Shown piece after piece: positions 38,581 to 47,896 of a DNA stretch of 64,000 nt. The position numbers were made by a program, and so were the translations under genes. The notes under the pieces were generated by a model, which made no database searches, was not told where the DNA came from, and was given only the letters and a program-made list of their open reading frames with translations. Numbering within the stretch: position 1 is the stretch's first letter; each line of letters begins with the position of its first letter. The DNA is taken from NCBI RefSeq assembly GCF_900115155.1, contig NZ_FOVM01000009.1, positions 1-64,000 on the forward strand. Reading direction: 5' to 3'. The stretch comes from Mycetocola miduiensis. GTDB lineage: Bacteria; Actinomycetota; Actinomycetes; Actinomycetales; Microbacteriaceae.

Positions 38581-39156
38581 ATGACTCTCGACGTGAGACC
38601 GGCCCACGACTTCGACGGCATGGCAACGCTGCTGGGCCCGCAAAACCCCCAGTCGTCGGTGTGCTGGTGTCTTTCGTGGCGGCTGAGCTCGAAAGAGAAC
38701 CGGGAACTGATGGGGACCGCCAGGGCAGACAAGGTACGGGAACTGTGCGCGCGGGAGTTGGCGCCGGGAGTACTCGCGTACCTCGGCGACGAACCGGTCG
38801 GATGGGCCGGCATTGCCCCCCGTTCAGAGCTTCACCCGATCGAGCACTCGCGGCGCATTCCACACATCGACGACCTTCCGGCGTGGTCGCTTTGGTGCAT
38901 CCGGGTTCGGCCCGGGTTCCGCAAGCAAGGAGTCACGCAGGCGCTCATCCGCGGTGCCGTCGACTATGCCCGCGGGCGAGGGGCGCCGGTGGTCGAGGGT
39001 TATCCGGTCGACAACGACGGAGAGCGGGTCGACCAGACCATGGCCTTCGTCGGTACCCGCAGCATGTTCGAACGGGCCGGGTTCACGAAAGCCGCGGACA
39101 CTGACTCCGTATCAGGTGGCTTTCCCCGCATCGTCATGCGCAAGATGCTCGCCTGA
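38581..39156 (+). CDS. GNAT-family N-acetyltransferase
   Basis: 191 residues. CWCLSWRL near the start and VRPGFRKQGVTQALIRGAV, the acetyl-CoA-binding motif, identify the GNAT fold. EGYPVDNDGERVDQTMAFVG and FERAGFTKAAD follow. It may acetylate a small molecule or peptide; the substrate is unknown. It begins 90 bp past the SMR pseudogene on the opposite strand. Confidence 0.88.
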   Translation: MTLDVRPAHDFDGMATLLGPQNPQSSVCWCLSWRLSSKENRELMGTARADKVRELCARELAPGVLAYLGDEPVGWAGIAPRSELHPIEHSRRIPHIDDLPAWSLWCIRVRPGFRKQGVTQALIRGAVDYARGRGAPVVEGYPVDNDGERVDQTMAFVGTRSMFERAGFTKAADTDSVSGGFPRIVMRKMLA

Positions 39157-39240
39157 CGTCGCGTCCGCTGTACCCCGCTTGCACCATTTGTCCGCGCCGG
39201 GGGCTGCCGCGCTTGCGCCGCCGGCACTACGGTGGGGCTC

Positions 39241-40473
39241 ATGACTCCGACGAAGAGCCAGGCAGCGGTGCTGGAAATCGGCGACCGCGAGGTGCAGATC
39301 TCGAATCCCGACAAAGTCGTGTTCCCCGAGCGGGACCTGACGAAGCTCGATCTGGTGCAGTACTACCTGGCTGTCGCCGACGGCGCAGTTCGCGGTGTCG
39401 CTGGGAGGCCCATGGTTCTCAAGCGCTTCGTGAAGGGCATTTCCCAGGAGGCGTTCTTCCAGAAACGCGCTCCCGAGAAGCGCCCGGAATGGATCGACAC
39501 CGCCACACTGCAGTACGCGTCAGGCAACTCGGCCGAGGAGGTCGTCGTTCGGGATGCCGCGGCGCTGGCCTGGGTGGTGAACCTCGGCTGTATCGACCTC
39601 AATCCGCACCCCGTGCGGGCGGAAGACCTCGAGCACCCGGACGAACTCCGGGTGGACCTGGACCCGATGCCAGGCGTTGAGTGGCGCCAGATCGTCGATG
39701 TCGCCATGATCGCCCGGGAGGTCCTCACCGACCATGGACTCGTCGGATGGCCGAAAACATCCGGTTCACGCGGCATGCACATCTATGCACGGATCGAGCC
39801 GCGCTGGGGTTTCCGCGACCTTCGGCTTGCCGCCGAGGCACTCGCCCGAGAGGTTGAACGACGGGCCCCTGGCCTCGCTACAGCGAAGTGGTGGAAAGAG
39901 GAGCGCGGCGAAAGCGTGTTCGTCGACTTCAATCAGAATGCGAAGGACCGCACCGTCGCGTCTGCGTACTCGGTGCGGGCACTGCCGGATGCCCGGGTGT
40001 CGACGCCGCTTGATTGGGATGAAGTACCAGGATGCCGGCCGGAGGAATTCACCGTGCGTTCGGTGATCGAGCGCTTCAAGGACCGTGGCGACCCGGCATC
40101 CGGAATCGACGATGCGGCCGGAAGCCTGGACGGACTCCTCGGCCTGGCCAAAGAGCTGGGTCCGGCCGAGAAACCGCCGAAGTCATCAGACGGCTCGGGA
40201 AGGCGGGCGTCGACGATGCCGCTTCTTGAGATCGCTCGAGCGAAGACGAAGCCTGAGGCCCTCGAAGGGCTCGAGCGGTGGAAGTCGAAGCATCCGGATG
40301 TCGTGAAGCTGCTTGAGCCGGCCGACGTCCTGGTTGACGGGATGCGGGGCTCCAGTTCGCTCTGGTACCGGATCAGGGTGAACCTCCAACACGTTCCCGA
40401 GGGTGAGCGGCCCGAGCAAGCAGAACTCGAGGTCGACTACGACCCGTGGGCAGGAAGGAACTGGGCGACATGA
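39241..40473 (+). CDS. Stand-alone LigD polymerase/primase domain protein
   Basis: 410 residues with the archaeo-eukaryotic-primase-like polymerase domain (about 10-310). VDLDP (Asp139, Asp141) forms the metal-binding pair, PKTSGSRGMHIYARIEP and FVDFNQNAKDRTVASAYSVR complete the active site. No ligase or nuclease domain is fused; a 90-residue tail (about 320-410) is specific. Such proteins act in non-homologous end joining or gap repair with Ku and a ligase. TACGGT lies 7 nt before the ATG. No ku or ligase gene is in this window. Confidence 0.93.
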   Translation: MTPTKSQAAVLEIGDREVQISNPDKVVFPERDLTKLDLVQYYLAVADGAVRGVAGRPMVLKRFVKGISQEAFFQKRAPEKRPEWIDTATLQYASGNSAEEVVVRDAAALAWVVNLGCIDLNPHPVRAEDLEHPDELRVDLDPMPGVEWRQIVDVAMIAREVLTDHGLVGWPKTSGSRGMHIYARIEPRWGFRDLRLAAEALAREVERRAPGLATAKWWKEERGESVFVDFNQNAKDRTVASAYSVRALPDARVSTPLDWDEVPGCRPEEFTVRSVIERFKDRGDPASGIDDAAGSLDGLLGLAKELGPAEKPPKSSDGSGRRASTMPLLEIARAKTKPEALEGLERWKSKHPDVVKLLEPADVLVDGMRGSSSLWYRIRVNLQHVPEGERPEQAELEVDYDPWAGRNWAT

Positions 40474-40871
40474 CCTCGCCACAAATCTATGTGAGCTTCC
40501 CCGGCACGGCGCGTTCAGCGCTGGGCTTCTATGCGGATGTTTTCGGCGGAGAGCTCTCGCTGCATACCTACGAAGAGTTCGGCCGCAACGACGGCCCGCC
40601 AGACGCCATCGCCCACGGTGTGCTCACTGGTGTGGTCGGGCTGGCGGGATCGGATGCTGCAGCGGGCGAGAATACCGTTCTGCTCCAGGGCGTAATGCTC
40701 TCGTTGCTTGGGAGTGCGGAACCGGACGTTCTCCATCAGTGGTTCGATGACCTCGCTGAGGGAGGGCGGGTGGTCGATCCGCTCGCCGCGAAGCCATGGG
40801 GCGCCTCGGATGGTCAGGTGATCGACCGTCATGGACTTCACTGGCTCATCGGGTACGAACCGGCGGAGTGA
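40470..40871 (+). CDS. VOC-family (PhnB-like) protein
   Basis: 133 residues with the vicinal-oxygen-chelate/glyoxalase fold: IYVSFPGTARSALGFYADVFGGE at the start and WGASDGQVIDRHGLHWLIGY at the end. It resembles PhnB/3-demethylubiquinone-methyltransferase-like proteins; activity unknown. Its ATG overlaps the LigD-Pol stop (ATGA), so it is translated together with a repair polymerase, an odd pairing for a glyoxalase-like protein. Confidence 0.88.
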   Translation: MTSPQIYVSFPGTARSALGFYADVFGGELSLHTYEEFGRNDGPPDAIAHGVLTGVVGLAGSDAAAGENTVLLQGVMLSLLGSAEPDVLHQWFDDLAEGGRVVDPLAAKPWGASDGQVIDRHGLHWLIGYEPAE

Positions 40872-40964
40872 GCAGGCCAGCTGCATCCGGTTGACAAGCT
40901 CGATTGCGAGTGGCCAGCATATTGCCACGTGAGGCGATAGCGCCGCGGTGAAAAGGAGATCCCC

Positions 40965-41585
40965 ATGGCCGGTCGGATCCACATCGACCACTTCACCACC
41001 CTCGACGGAGTCGCCCAGGCCCCAGGCGGCCGCGAAGAGGATGCCGAGAACGGATTCGCGTTCGGCGGATGGCAAGCGCCCCTGATCGACAAGACCGTCG
41101 GCGAGCAGGTGGACGAAGGCATTCAGGCGATGGACGCGCTGTTGCTGGGACGGCGCACCTACGACATCTTCGCCTCGTACTGGCCGAACCAACTCGACGG
41201 GCCCGACGCCGGAATCGCACGCAAGTTCGACGCCATTCCCAAGTACGTCGCGTCCCGCGGCACCCCGGACCTCAACTGGCGCGACTCGCACCAGCTCGGC
41301 AGGGACCTCCCTGCGGAGCTCTCCGCGCTGCGCGAGCGGCACCAGGAGATCCACGTGATCGGCAGCATCGACTTCTCACGCACCCTCCTCGCGGACGGCA
41401 TGTTCGACCAGCTGAACCTGTGGGTATATCCCATCGTCGTCGGCCCGGGCAAACGTTTGTTCCCCGACGACGGGCCACCCGCATCCCTCGAATTAATCGA
41501 GGCGGGAGCTGCTTCAGAGAAGGGAGCGATCCTCCTGCGCTATGGGTGGAAGGGCTCCACACCGGAGACGGGCGACATGACCTGA
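40965..41585 (+). CDS. Dihydrofolate reductase family protein (RibD C-terminal-like)
   Basis: 206 residues with IHIDHFTTLDGVAQAPGG, ALLLGRRTYDIFASYWP, IHVIGSIDFSRTLLADG and PIVVGPGKRLFPDD, which define the RibD_C/DHFR-like NADPH-binding fold. It is probably an NAD(P)H reductase of unknown substrate; true DHFR or RibD activity is not implied. AAGGAG precedes the ATG. It lies 93 bp after the VOC gene. Confidence 0.88.
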   Translation: MAGRIHIDHFTTLDGVAQAPGGREEDAENGFAFGGWQAPLIDKTVGEQVDEGIQAMDALLLGRRTYDIFASYWPNQLDGPDAGIARKFDAIPKYVASRGTPDLNWRDSHQLGRDLPAELSALRERHQEIHVIGSIDFSRTLLADGMFDQLNLWVYPIVVGPGKRLFPDDGPPASLELIEAGAASEKGAILLRYGWKGSTPETGDMT

Positions 41586-41640
41586 CTCGACGGCTCGGTC
41601 GGACCCTTGACGGTCCCGCAAGCCTGAGTAGCATAACGGC

Positions 41641-42588
41641 ATGTCCGGTCGCATCGTCGCACGCACACTGTCCGCCGCCGCACTTGGAGCGCTTCTGATT
41701 GTCTCAGGATCGCCCGCGGTCTTCGCCGCACCGCAGTCTCCGCCCGGGCACTTCGAGGACGTGATCGCGCTACCCGACGGGTTCCAACCCGAGGGGATCG
41801 CGATCGGCCATCACGCCACCGGCTACGTCGGATCCCTCGCCGACGGCGACATCTACGTCTTCAACGTGCGCACGGGCGAGGAGATTCGGACGCTCGAGGG
41901 TCCTGGCACTCCGTCGGTCGGCCTGAAGATCGACAAACGCGGGCGGCTGTTCATCGCGGGCGGCCCGACAGGTGAGGCGCGTGTTGTCGATGCGACCACC
42001 GGACAGCTCCTTGCGAGCTACACCTTCAGCGATGCGCCGACGTTCGTGAACGACGTCGTCCTGACCCGCGACGCCGCATGGTTCACCGACAGTCAGCAGG
42101 CACAGCTCTACAAACTCCCGTTTGGACCGGGCGGCGCTCTTCCTGAACCGGATGCCGTCGAGGTACTCCCCCTGTCCGGCGAGTGGATGCAGCAGGAAGG
42201 CTTCAACGCCAACGGCATTGAGGAAACCACGAACCACCGGGCGCTCTTCGTGATCCAGTCGTCCACCGGACTCCTGTTCCGTGTCGATCCGGAATCCGGC
42301 GGCGCCACGGTCGTCGATCTGGGTGGAGACCTCCTTACCAACGGCGACGGTCTGCTGGTCGTGGGTCGAACCCTGTATGTAGTCCAGAACGTGTTGAACA
42401 CAGTCGCCGTCGTCCGTCTCAACACAGACGGGACCAGTGGCGAACTCGTCGATCAGCTCACCGACCCGGACTTCCAGGTGCCGACGACGGTCGCGAAATT
42501 CGGTAAGTGGCTCTACCTCCCGAACGCGCGCTTCGGCACTCCCCCAACTCCCGCCACCGAGTACTCGGTCGTGCGGATCGAGCGGTGA
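41641..42588 (+). CDS. Secreted SMP-30-like beta-propeller protein
   Basis: 315 residues with a cleavable signal peptide ending VFAAP. Repeated YVGSLADGDIYVFNV, RLFIAGGPTGEARVVD and LYVVQNVLNTVAVVRL segments form a six-bladed propeller of the SMP-30/gluconolactonase superfamily. A lactonase or binding role outside the cell is possible. TAGCAT lies 6 nt before the ATG. Confidence 0.85.
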   Translation: MSGRIVARTLSAAALGALLIVSGSPAVFAAPQSPPGHFEDVIALPDGFQPEGIAIGHHATGYVGSLADGDIYVFNVRTGEEIRTLEGPGTPSVGLKIDKRGRLFIAGGPTGEARVVDATTGQLLASYTFSDAPTFVNDVVLTRDAAWFTDSQQAQLYKLPFGPGGALPEPDAVEVLPLSGEWMQQEGFNANGIEETTNHRALFVIQSSTGLLFRVDPESGGATVVDLGGDLLTNGDGLLVVGRTLYVVQNVLNTVAVVRLNTDGTSGELVDQLTDPDFQVPTTVAKFGKWLYLPNARFGTPPTPATEYSVVRIER

Positions 42589-42607
42589 TTCGATCAGCCG
42601 CCCAGGG

Positions 42608-43054
42608 TCACGCGGTTTCGCAGGCTCGCTTCAGGTCGACCAGGTCCTGGTGCAGTGCTTTCCTGGCCGCACCGGCGAACAACGCGCCGAGAATTCCGGC
42701 GAGGCGCGCGCCCACGGTCAGCGGGGTTCCCTCGAACGTCATGTCGACGCGAGTGCCGTTGCCTTCCGGCGTAAAGCGGTACTCGCTGCGATAGTGCGTT
42801 CCGCGAGATTCCGCCTCAGCGACGTACGAAACGTCCTGCTCGTACCCGGTGACCCACATCTCCTCGGTCGCTTCCTTTCCGAACATGGTGCGGGTCTCGC
42901 GCCATTTAGTACCCAGGTTCAGCTGTGAGGGGCCCGTGAGGACCTCGATCCTGGTGATCGCGCTCACGTTAGCCGCGGCTTTGTCCAAGTCGCAGAACAC
43001 AGCGAACACACGTTTGCGATCAGCGTTGATACTGATGCTGTCCTGACTCTTCAC
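42608..43054 (-). CDS. SRPBCC-family (START-like) protein
   Basis: 148 residues with SISINADRKRVFAVFCD, TRTMFGKEATEEMWV and FTPEGNGTRVDMTFEG, the helix-grip fold of polyketide cyclase/START-like proteins that bind hydrophobic ligands. GTG 43054 has AAGGAG a few bases upstream. It is convergent with the SMP-30 gene and divergent from the next orphan. Ligand unknown. Confidence 0.87.
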   Translation of the reverse strand: MKSQDSISINADRKRVFAVFCDLDKAAANVSAITRIEVLTGPSQLNLGTKWRETRTMFGKEATEEMWVTGYEQDVSYVAEAESRGTHYRSEYRFTPEGNGTRVDMTFEGTPLTVGARLAGILGALFAGAARKALHQDLVDLKRACETA

Positions 43055-43219
43055 GGGCGCTCCTTCACGAGTCCGCCGGTCGCGGCGGGGGTGTACCAAC
43101 CGTAGCGCCGGTGGGGTGCGTCGAGCAGCAGAGGGCCTCTTCCGTTGAGCAACGCAAGGCAGGCGTGAGACCTTCACCCATTTTTTGCTGTCAAGATTGA
43201 TGCCGGAAAGGGCAACCAC

Positions 43220-44035
43220 ATGGCATCCAGGCACGACGCGGAAATTCTCGAGGCGGAGCTGTTGATTCCTGACCTGCCGAAACTGGTACGGCGATACCCC
43301 CGGTCGCTGCCCGCGCCCAAACTCCATGCCCGGTGGCTTGAGGACGAGGGCGTGTCTCTCGCCTTCATCGAGATCGGTGACATTGCGATGCACGTCGAGA
43401 CCACCGAAGACGACCTGGCCTGGCACCTGCACGTCGGCGGGCACGACGGTCCCCCGCTGGACGGTAGCCCCTGGAATCACAGGACGACAGAGGCCGTACT
43501 GCTGTGGATGGAGGAGTTCGCCGGCAAGGTCCACGCCTACCTGGGGATGATCGATGAAGACATCTTCGACGCGATCGACCTCTTTGAAGCGGGCGCGACA
43601 TCCGCCCAGCTCTCCTCGTCTGGTTTCGACCCCGACGATTGGGCGACGTTCAAGAAGGACGACTTCCTCGTGTTCCGTGTTCCCGCTCCGGGCGAGGCCG
43701 AACCCCAGATCTGGACCGGCTCAGGCGATGCATGGCATCTGCATAACGAAGAGCGGGACGGCGACGCGGAGCTGCTGTGGGCGCCGCCCGGCTCCGACGA
43801 CCCTATCCATTTGGGTGCGGTCATCCTGTCACCCGAGACCGGGTTACCGGCGACATTCGCGAACCCCGGCATCAGCTGGGACGACGTCGGAATGAGCGAG
43901 GCCGACGCCATGGACTGGCTCCTGCGCGAACACCGCAACTGCGTCTGGGCGTCCACCATTCACGATGCCCTCACCGAAGAGGTCCTCAACATGCTCGCGG
44001 GCTTCAGCTCCCCGGTCCACTCCCCGCACCGGTAA
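43220..44035 (+). CDS. Orphan cytoplasmic protein
   Basis: 271 residues, acidic and tryptophan-rich, with no signal or membrane segment. Not recognised. Notable stretches are HVGGHDGPPLDGSPW, WTGSGDAWHLHNEERDGDAE and LREHRNCVWASTIHDALTEE. GC-rich third positions and the GAAAGGG before the ATG support it as a real gene. It may be lineage-specific. Confidence 0.78.
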   Translation: MASRHDAEILEAELLIPDLPKLVRRYPRSLPAPKLHARWLEDEGVSLAFIEIGDIAMHVETTEDDLAWHLHVGGHDGPPLDGSPWNHRTTEAVLLWMEEFAGKVHAYLGMIDEDIFDAIDLFEAGATSAQLSSSGFDPDDWATFKKDDFLVFRVPAPGEAEPQIWTGSGDAWHLHNEERDGDAELLWAPPGSDDPIHLGAVILSPETGLPATFANPGISWDDVGMSEADAMDWLLREHRNCVWASTIHDALTEEVLNMLAGFSSPVHSPHR

Positions 44036-44129
44036 AGGCAGTGCCTCGCCGGCGCGGTGGGATGTTCCGGGTTCCGTCGGAACGTGGGCTGCAGTATTTT
44101 GGGCCCATCGCGAGCGCCCAGGAGGCACC

Positions 44130-44609
44130 ATGGCGAAACTGACGACCGATGATGTGTGGCGGGTCCTCGAGAAGCAGAACTTCATGGTGGTGGGCATGGT
44201 CTCCGCCCGTGGCCAGGCCCGCACGGCCGGTGTGATGCCGTACACAGTGGACCGCACGCTCTGGTTCACGACGAGCGACGAGCAGTGGAATGCCCGTCAC
44301 ATCGCGGCTCGTCCTGAGGTGTCAGTCACTGTGGCGATTCCGAAACGGGTGCCGCTCCTGCCGTGGATCAAAGTGCCGGCGGCGACGATCACCTTCTCGG
44401 GTGTTGCCGAAGTGGTTCCGGCCGGTCGGATGCCGGCGCTTGCACGGAAGGCGCTCACCAAGGGTCTGAAGAACGCGGAAGGGTCGGGCACACTGCTTGG
44501 CATCGGAGTCCGGCCGGTTGGTGACTTCATCACCTATGGCGTCGGTGTCCCGGTGGTGAAGATGCTTGACACCCTCGCTGCGCGGGGGCGCGCGCCGAGC
44601 GGGGGCTGA
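44130..44609 (+). CDS. Pyridoxamine 5'-phosphate oxidase-like flavin protein
   Basis: 159 residues with the split-barrel pattern VWRVLEKQNFMVVGMVSARG, GVMPYTVDRTLWFTTS and ARHIAARPEVSVTV. Such proteins bind FMN or F420 and reduce small substrates; PdxH activity is not implied. AGGAGG lies before ATG 44130, which was chosen over a longer open frame that overlaps the previous gene. Confidence 0.85.
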   Translation: MAKLTTDDVWRVLEKQNFMVVGMVSARGQARTAGVMPYTVDRTLWFTTSDEQWNARHIAARPEVSVTVAIPKRVPLLPWIKVPAATITFSGVAEVVPAGRMPALARKALTKGLKNAEGSGTLLGIGVRPVGDFITYGVGVPVVKMLDTLAARGRAPSGG

Positions 44610-45345
44610 ACATCGCTTTCTGCACGTTGCCCCTTGCGGACTTTCTGCGTAGATAGTAAGGTGCGACCAAACGTTAGTTCAGGTCTGGGACTGTCGACGG
44701 TTCAATTCCGTTCGTGGGTCTCGTAGTTGCATTCGTTCTATCTAGTTTTCTTCGCAGGGCAAACATGCGCGACTTCAGAAATGTGTTTCGCATCTACAAG
44801 AAACAGAGGGACTGGAGCAAAGCGCATGTCACGTAAAACTGCCATCGCAGCAACAGCTATAGAGGCAGGCTTCGTGGTCGGGGTCCAGTCCTGAACCAAC
44901 GTCGGGGACGAACTGGCCTGAAAACGCCCGAGCGCGACAGGCAGCGGTGTGGGTCTGCAGCACCGGTGGCCCAGTAAACACAAGACTTGACGGGGCAACC
45001 TACACGTTGAAGCGGAACTCCACCACGTTCCGAAGTCTCCAAACGTCGCGCCTCGGGGGGGTGGGGGGAGTCACGAGTTCCTCGTTCAGCGCGAGCGTGA
45101 AACACGGCTATCCTCCGCGCCGAAGATCTCCCGCTGGCCGTCAGTTTGTGAACCAGCGGCCGTACGCCCATGACACTTTCTACCGCTGCGTCCACGCGCT
45201 GACCGAGACCGGCAAGGCCGGAGTGCGGTCAGCGGCGGGCTCCGGATCGGCGCGGCCGCCGGCGGTGCGGATGAAAGATTCGGTCCGTAGCCAACCCAAT
45301 GTCCGAGGCGTAGAGTTTGGTTCGTCAGATACCTAGGAGACGATC
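44610..45345 (+). other. Decayed intergenic region of about 740 bp
   Basis: No intact gene is visible and base composition is lower in GC than the neighbours at its left part. It holds a tRNA T-arm-like hairpin (GACGG TTCAATT CCGTT, 44695-44711) with no matching acceptor arm, an inverted repeat TAGATAG (44650-44656) with CTATCTA (44738-44744) followed by TTTTCTTC, a 22-codon signal-peptide-like fragment at 44826-44894 (MSRKTAIAATAIEAGFVVG) that ends in a stop, and a 14-base G-rich run with one T at 45055-45068. An open frame at 44947-45336 has no recognisable homology. Confidence 0.6.
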
Positions 45346-45756
45346 ATGAACAATGACCAGAGCCGGTCAGCCGCCGAGGAGGAGTTCGTCCTGGCAGTCA
45401 CGTCCGGGCCGCTTACTGAGATAGCCATCACGGAGGTCGTGGACGGTGACCACGTCGACCTGGCGATCGACGCCGTAGCCATCGATCCTGACACGGGGGA
45501 CGCCGTTCCGGTTAGCATCGCGCTTAATCCGGACGACTCCGCGTTCGTCGTCAACGTCGCAGGCGTGGAGCGGGTCGTGCCTTTTGTCGAAACTGCCGAG
45601 GAGTCCTATAGCGGGAAAGCCGGCGGGATGGAACCGCTGCGCAAGCTGCACGAACTGGCAACCCGGGTCGAGCAAGAAGCCAAGGGCAAGGCCCGCCAGT
45701 TGGCCGAAAAGTTCAAACGCCCGCGTGGATCCGGCCCGAGCGAGGCCACCAGTTGA
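45346..45756 (+). CDS. Orphan acidic protein
   Basis: 136 residues. The middle (about 15-85) alternates hydrophobic and acidic residues (ITEVVDGDHVDLAIDAVAID) as in a beta-rich domain, and the last 40 residues are helical and basic (ATRVEQEAKGKARQLAEKFK). Not recognised. AGGAGACGATC before the ATG gives a normal ribosome binding site. Confidence 0.75.
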   Translation: MNNDQSRSAAEEEFVLAVTSGPLTEIAITEVVDGDHVDLAIDAVAIDPDTGDAVPVSIALNPDDSAFVVNVAGVERVVPFVETAEESYSGKAGGMEPLRKLHELATRVEQEAKGKARQLAEKFKRPRGSGPSEATS

Positions 45757-45880
45757 GATTCACAGTCCAATAATCTGGTCCAGCTTTGGATGCGCGAAGA
45801 CTCCTGCGGTTCGCCCTAGAGCCATTGTCGAATGGCTGAAGGTGCCACTTGGGCTTGAGCTGCGCTAGGCCGGAACTCGA

Positions 45881-46954
45881 TTACACATTGAATCGAAATT
45901 CAACCACGTCACCATCGGCCATGACGTAGTCCTTGCCCTCCATGCGGGCCTTGCCCTTGGCGCGGGCCTCCGCAACCGAACCGGTCGCGACGAGGTCCTC
46001 GAACGAGATGATCTCAGCCTTGATGAAGCCACGCTCGAAGTCGGTGTGGATGACGCCGGCGGCCTGAGGCGCCTTCGCGCCCTTCGGGATCGTCCAGGCG
46101 CGCGTCTCCTTGGGGCCTGCCGTGAGGTAAGTCTGCAGGCCGAGCGTGTCGAAGCCGATCCGCGCGAGCTGGTCGAGACCCGACTCGGTCTGGCCGGTCG
46201 ACGCCAGCAGTTCGGCGGCATCCTCAGCATCGAGGTCGATGAGTTCCGACTCGAGCTTGGCGTCGAGGAAGATCGCCTTCGCCGGGGCGACGAGCGCGGC
46301 CAGTTCGGCGAGCTTCAGGTCGTCCTGCAGCACACCCTCGTCGATGTTGAAGACGTAGATGAACGGCTTCGAGGTGAGCAGGCCGAGTTCGCGGATCGGC
46401 TCGAGGTCGAGCCCTGAGCTCGAGAGCGGCTTGCCGGTGTCGAGGTACGCCTTCGCGGCTTCAGCCGTGGTGAGCACGATCGGGTCGAGCTTCTTGCCTT
46501 TGACCTCTTTCTCGAAACGCGCCTGCGCCTTCTCGAGGGTCTCCAGGTCGGCGAGGATCAGCTCGGTGTTGATGGTCTCCATGTCGCCGGCAGGGTTCAC
46601 GGCGCCGTCGACGTGGACCACGTCGTCATCGGAGAATCCCCGAACGACCTGCGCGATGGCATCCGCTTCTCGGATGTTGGCGAGGAACTTGTTGCCGAGC
46701 CCCTCCCCCTCACTGGCGCCGCGAACGATGCCGGCGATGTCGACGAACGACACGGCGGCGGGCAGGATACGTTCGCTGCCGAAGATCTCAGCCAGAACGG
46801 CGAGGCGCGAGTCGGGCAGGTTCACCACACCGATGTTCGGCTCGATCGTGGCAAACGGGTAGTTTGCCGCGAGCACCGAGTTCTTGGTGAGCGCGTTGAA
46901 GAGGGTTGACTTGCCGACGTTAGGAAGGCCGACGATACCGATAGTTAGAGCCAC
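45881..46954 (-). CDS. ychF: Redox-regulated ATPase/GTPase YchF
   Basis: 357 residues, Obg-like P-loop protein. VGLPNVGKSTLFNALT is the G1 motif, DIAGIVRGASEGEGLGNKF covers the G2/G3 region and NIDE replaces the usual NKxD, typical of YchF, which prefers ATP. The carboxy-terminal TGS-like domain ends GKDYVMADGDVVEFRFNV. Start is GTG 46954. It lies 6 bp past the transporter gene. Confidence 0.96.
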   Translation of the reverse strand: MALTIGIVGLPNVGKSTLFNALTKNSVLAANYPFATIEPNIGVVNLPDSRLAVLAEIFGSERILPAAVSFVDIAGIVRGASEGEGLGNKFLANIREADAIAQVVRGFSDDDVVHVDGAVNPAGDMETINTELILADLETLEKAQARFEKEVKGKKLDPIVLTTAEAAKAYLDTGKPLSSSGLDLEPIRELGLLTSKPFIYVFNIDEGVLQDDLKLAELAALVAPAKAIFLDAKLESELIDLDAEDAAELLASTGQTESGLDQLARIGFDTLGLQTYLTAGPKETRAWTIPKGAKAPQAAGVIHTDFERGFIKAEIISFEDLVATGSVAEARAKGKARMEGKDYVMADGDVVEFRFNV

Positions 46955-46960
46955 GAGGGT

Positions 46961-47896
46961 CTATCGTACCGGGCCTACCTCTGAGGCTCTTGCGTCGAAC
47001 TCGATCTGTGCCCCCGGCGCGACCGGAACGGCGCGCGGCGGGCGGCTGGTCAGCCACACCCCTGCGATCACCAGGGCGCCGCCGAGAAGCTGCACGAGGG
47101 TGACCGGCGTGCCCATCAGAATCGCTATCAGGGCGGTGAACACGGGCATAAGGTTCAGGTAGATTCCAGCGCGACCGGCGCCGATCTTCTTCACCGAGAT
47201 GTTCCAGAGCATGAGGCTCAACACCGACGGGAACAGCCCGATGTACAGCACCCCCCACCACCCGGCGAGGTCGAGTGTGATCGGGCCACCGACGAGCAAG
47301 GTAATCGGGGCGAGCACGACGGCGGCCATCACCGATTGCAGCGCTGCGGATGTCACGGGCGCCGTCTTCAGAGTGCGTCCCAGAATCGTGTACGCGGTCC
47401 ACACGGCCACCGCGCCGAGCATGTAGAGGCCGCCGACGTTGTAGTCGGTGGTGAACACCTCGAGGAGCCGGCCGTCGGTCAGGATGAGGAGCACCCCGAG
47501 GAGGGAGATGAGAAGCCCGACGCCGCTGGTGGGTCGAATCCGTTCCCGGACGAGCAGGGCCGCGACCACGGCGATGAGCGCCGGGTTGGTGGCGCCGACG
47601 AGCGCGGCGTTGAGCGCGGTGGTGTGCGCGAGCGCCACGTAGCTCAGGAGGCAGAAGGCGACGAGGCCGAGGGCGGCCTGCAGCACGTGCATGGGCCACT
47701 CCCGGAGCGCCGCCCGCCAGTCCGGTTTCTCGATCAGGACGGCGAGGACCAGCAAGAACGGTGCGGCGATTGCCCAGCGGATCGCGGTGAGCTGGAGCGG
47801 GCTGATGCTTCCGGCGACGAGGTTGCCGACGACGTAGTTGCCGGACCAGAACAGGGTCGCCAGTACGAGGAAGAGGTACACGCGCCACGAAGCCAT
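46961..47896 (-). CDS. EamA/DMT-family exporter
   Basis: 311 residues with ten membrane helices in two repeated halves (TLFWSGNYVVG and TSAALQSVMAAVVLAPITLL), the drug/metabolite transporter pattern. Members export amino acids, nucleotides or drugs; the substrate is not predictable. A TACCAT box lies 6 nt before ATG 47896, a leaderless layout, which supports this start over the longer frame. It runs into ychF with a 6-bp gap. Confidence 0.9.
   Translation of the reverse strand: MASWRVYLFLVLATLFWSGNYVVGNLVAGSISPLQLTAIRWAIAAPFLLVLAVLIEKPDWRAALREWPMHVLQAALGLVAFCLLSYVALAHTTALNAALVGATNPALIAVVAALLVRERIRPTSGVGLLISLLGVLLILTDGRLLEVFTTDYNVGGLYMLGAVAVWTAYTILGRTLKTAPVTSAALQSVMAAVVLAPITLLVGGPITLDLAGWWGVLYIGLFPSVLSLMLWNISVKKIGAGRAGIYLNLMPVFTALIAILMGTPVTLVQLLGGALVIAGVWLTSRPPRAVPVAPGAQIEFDARASEVGPVR

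Noticed and set aside
38581-39156. Antibiotic acetyltransferase call for the GNAT gene
   Set aside because: No substrate-specific motif is visible; the general GNAT label is as far as the sequence supports.
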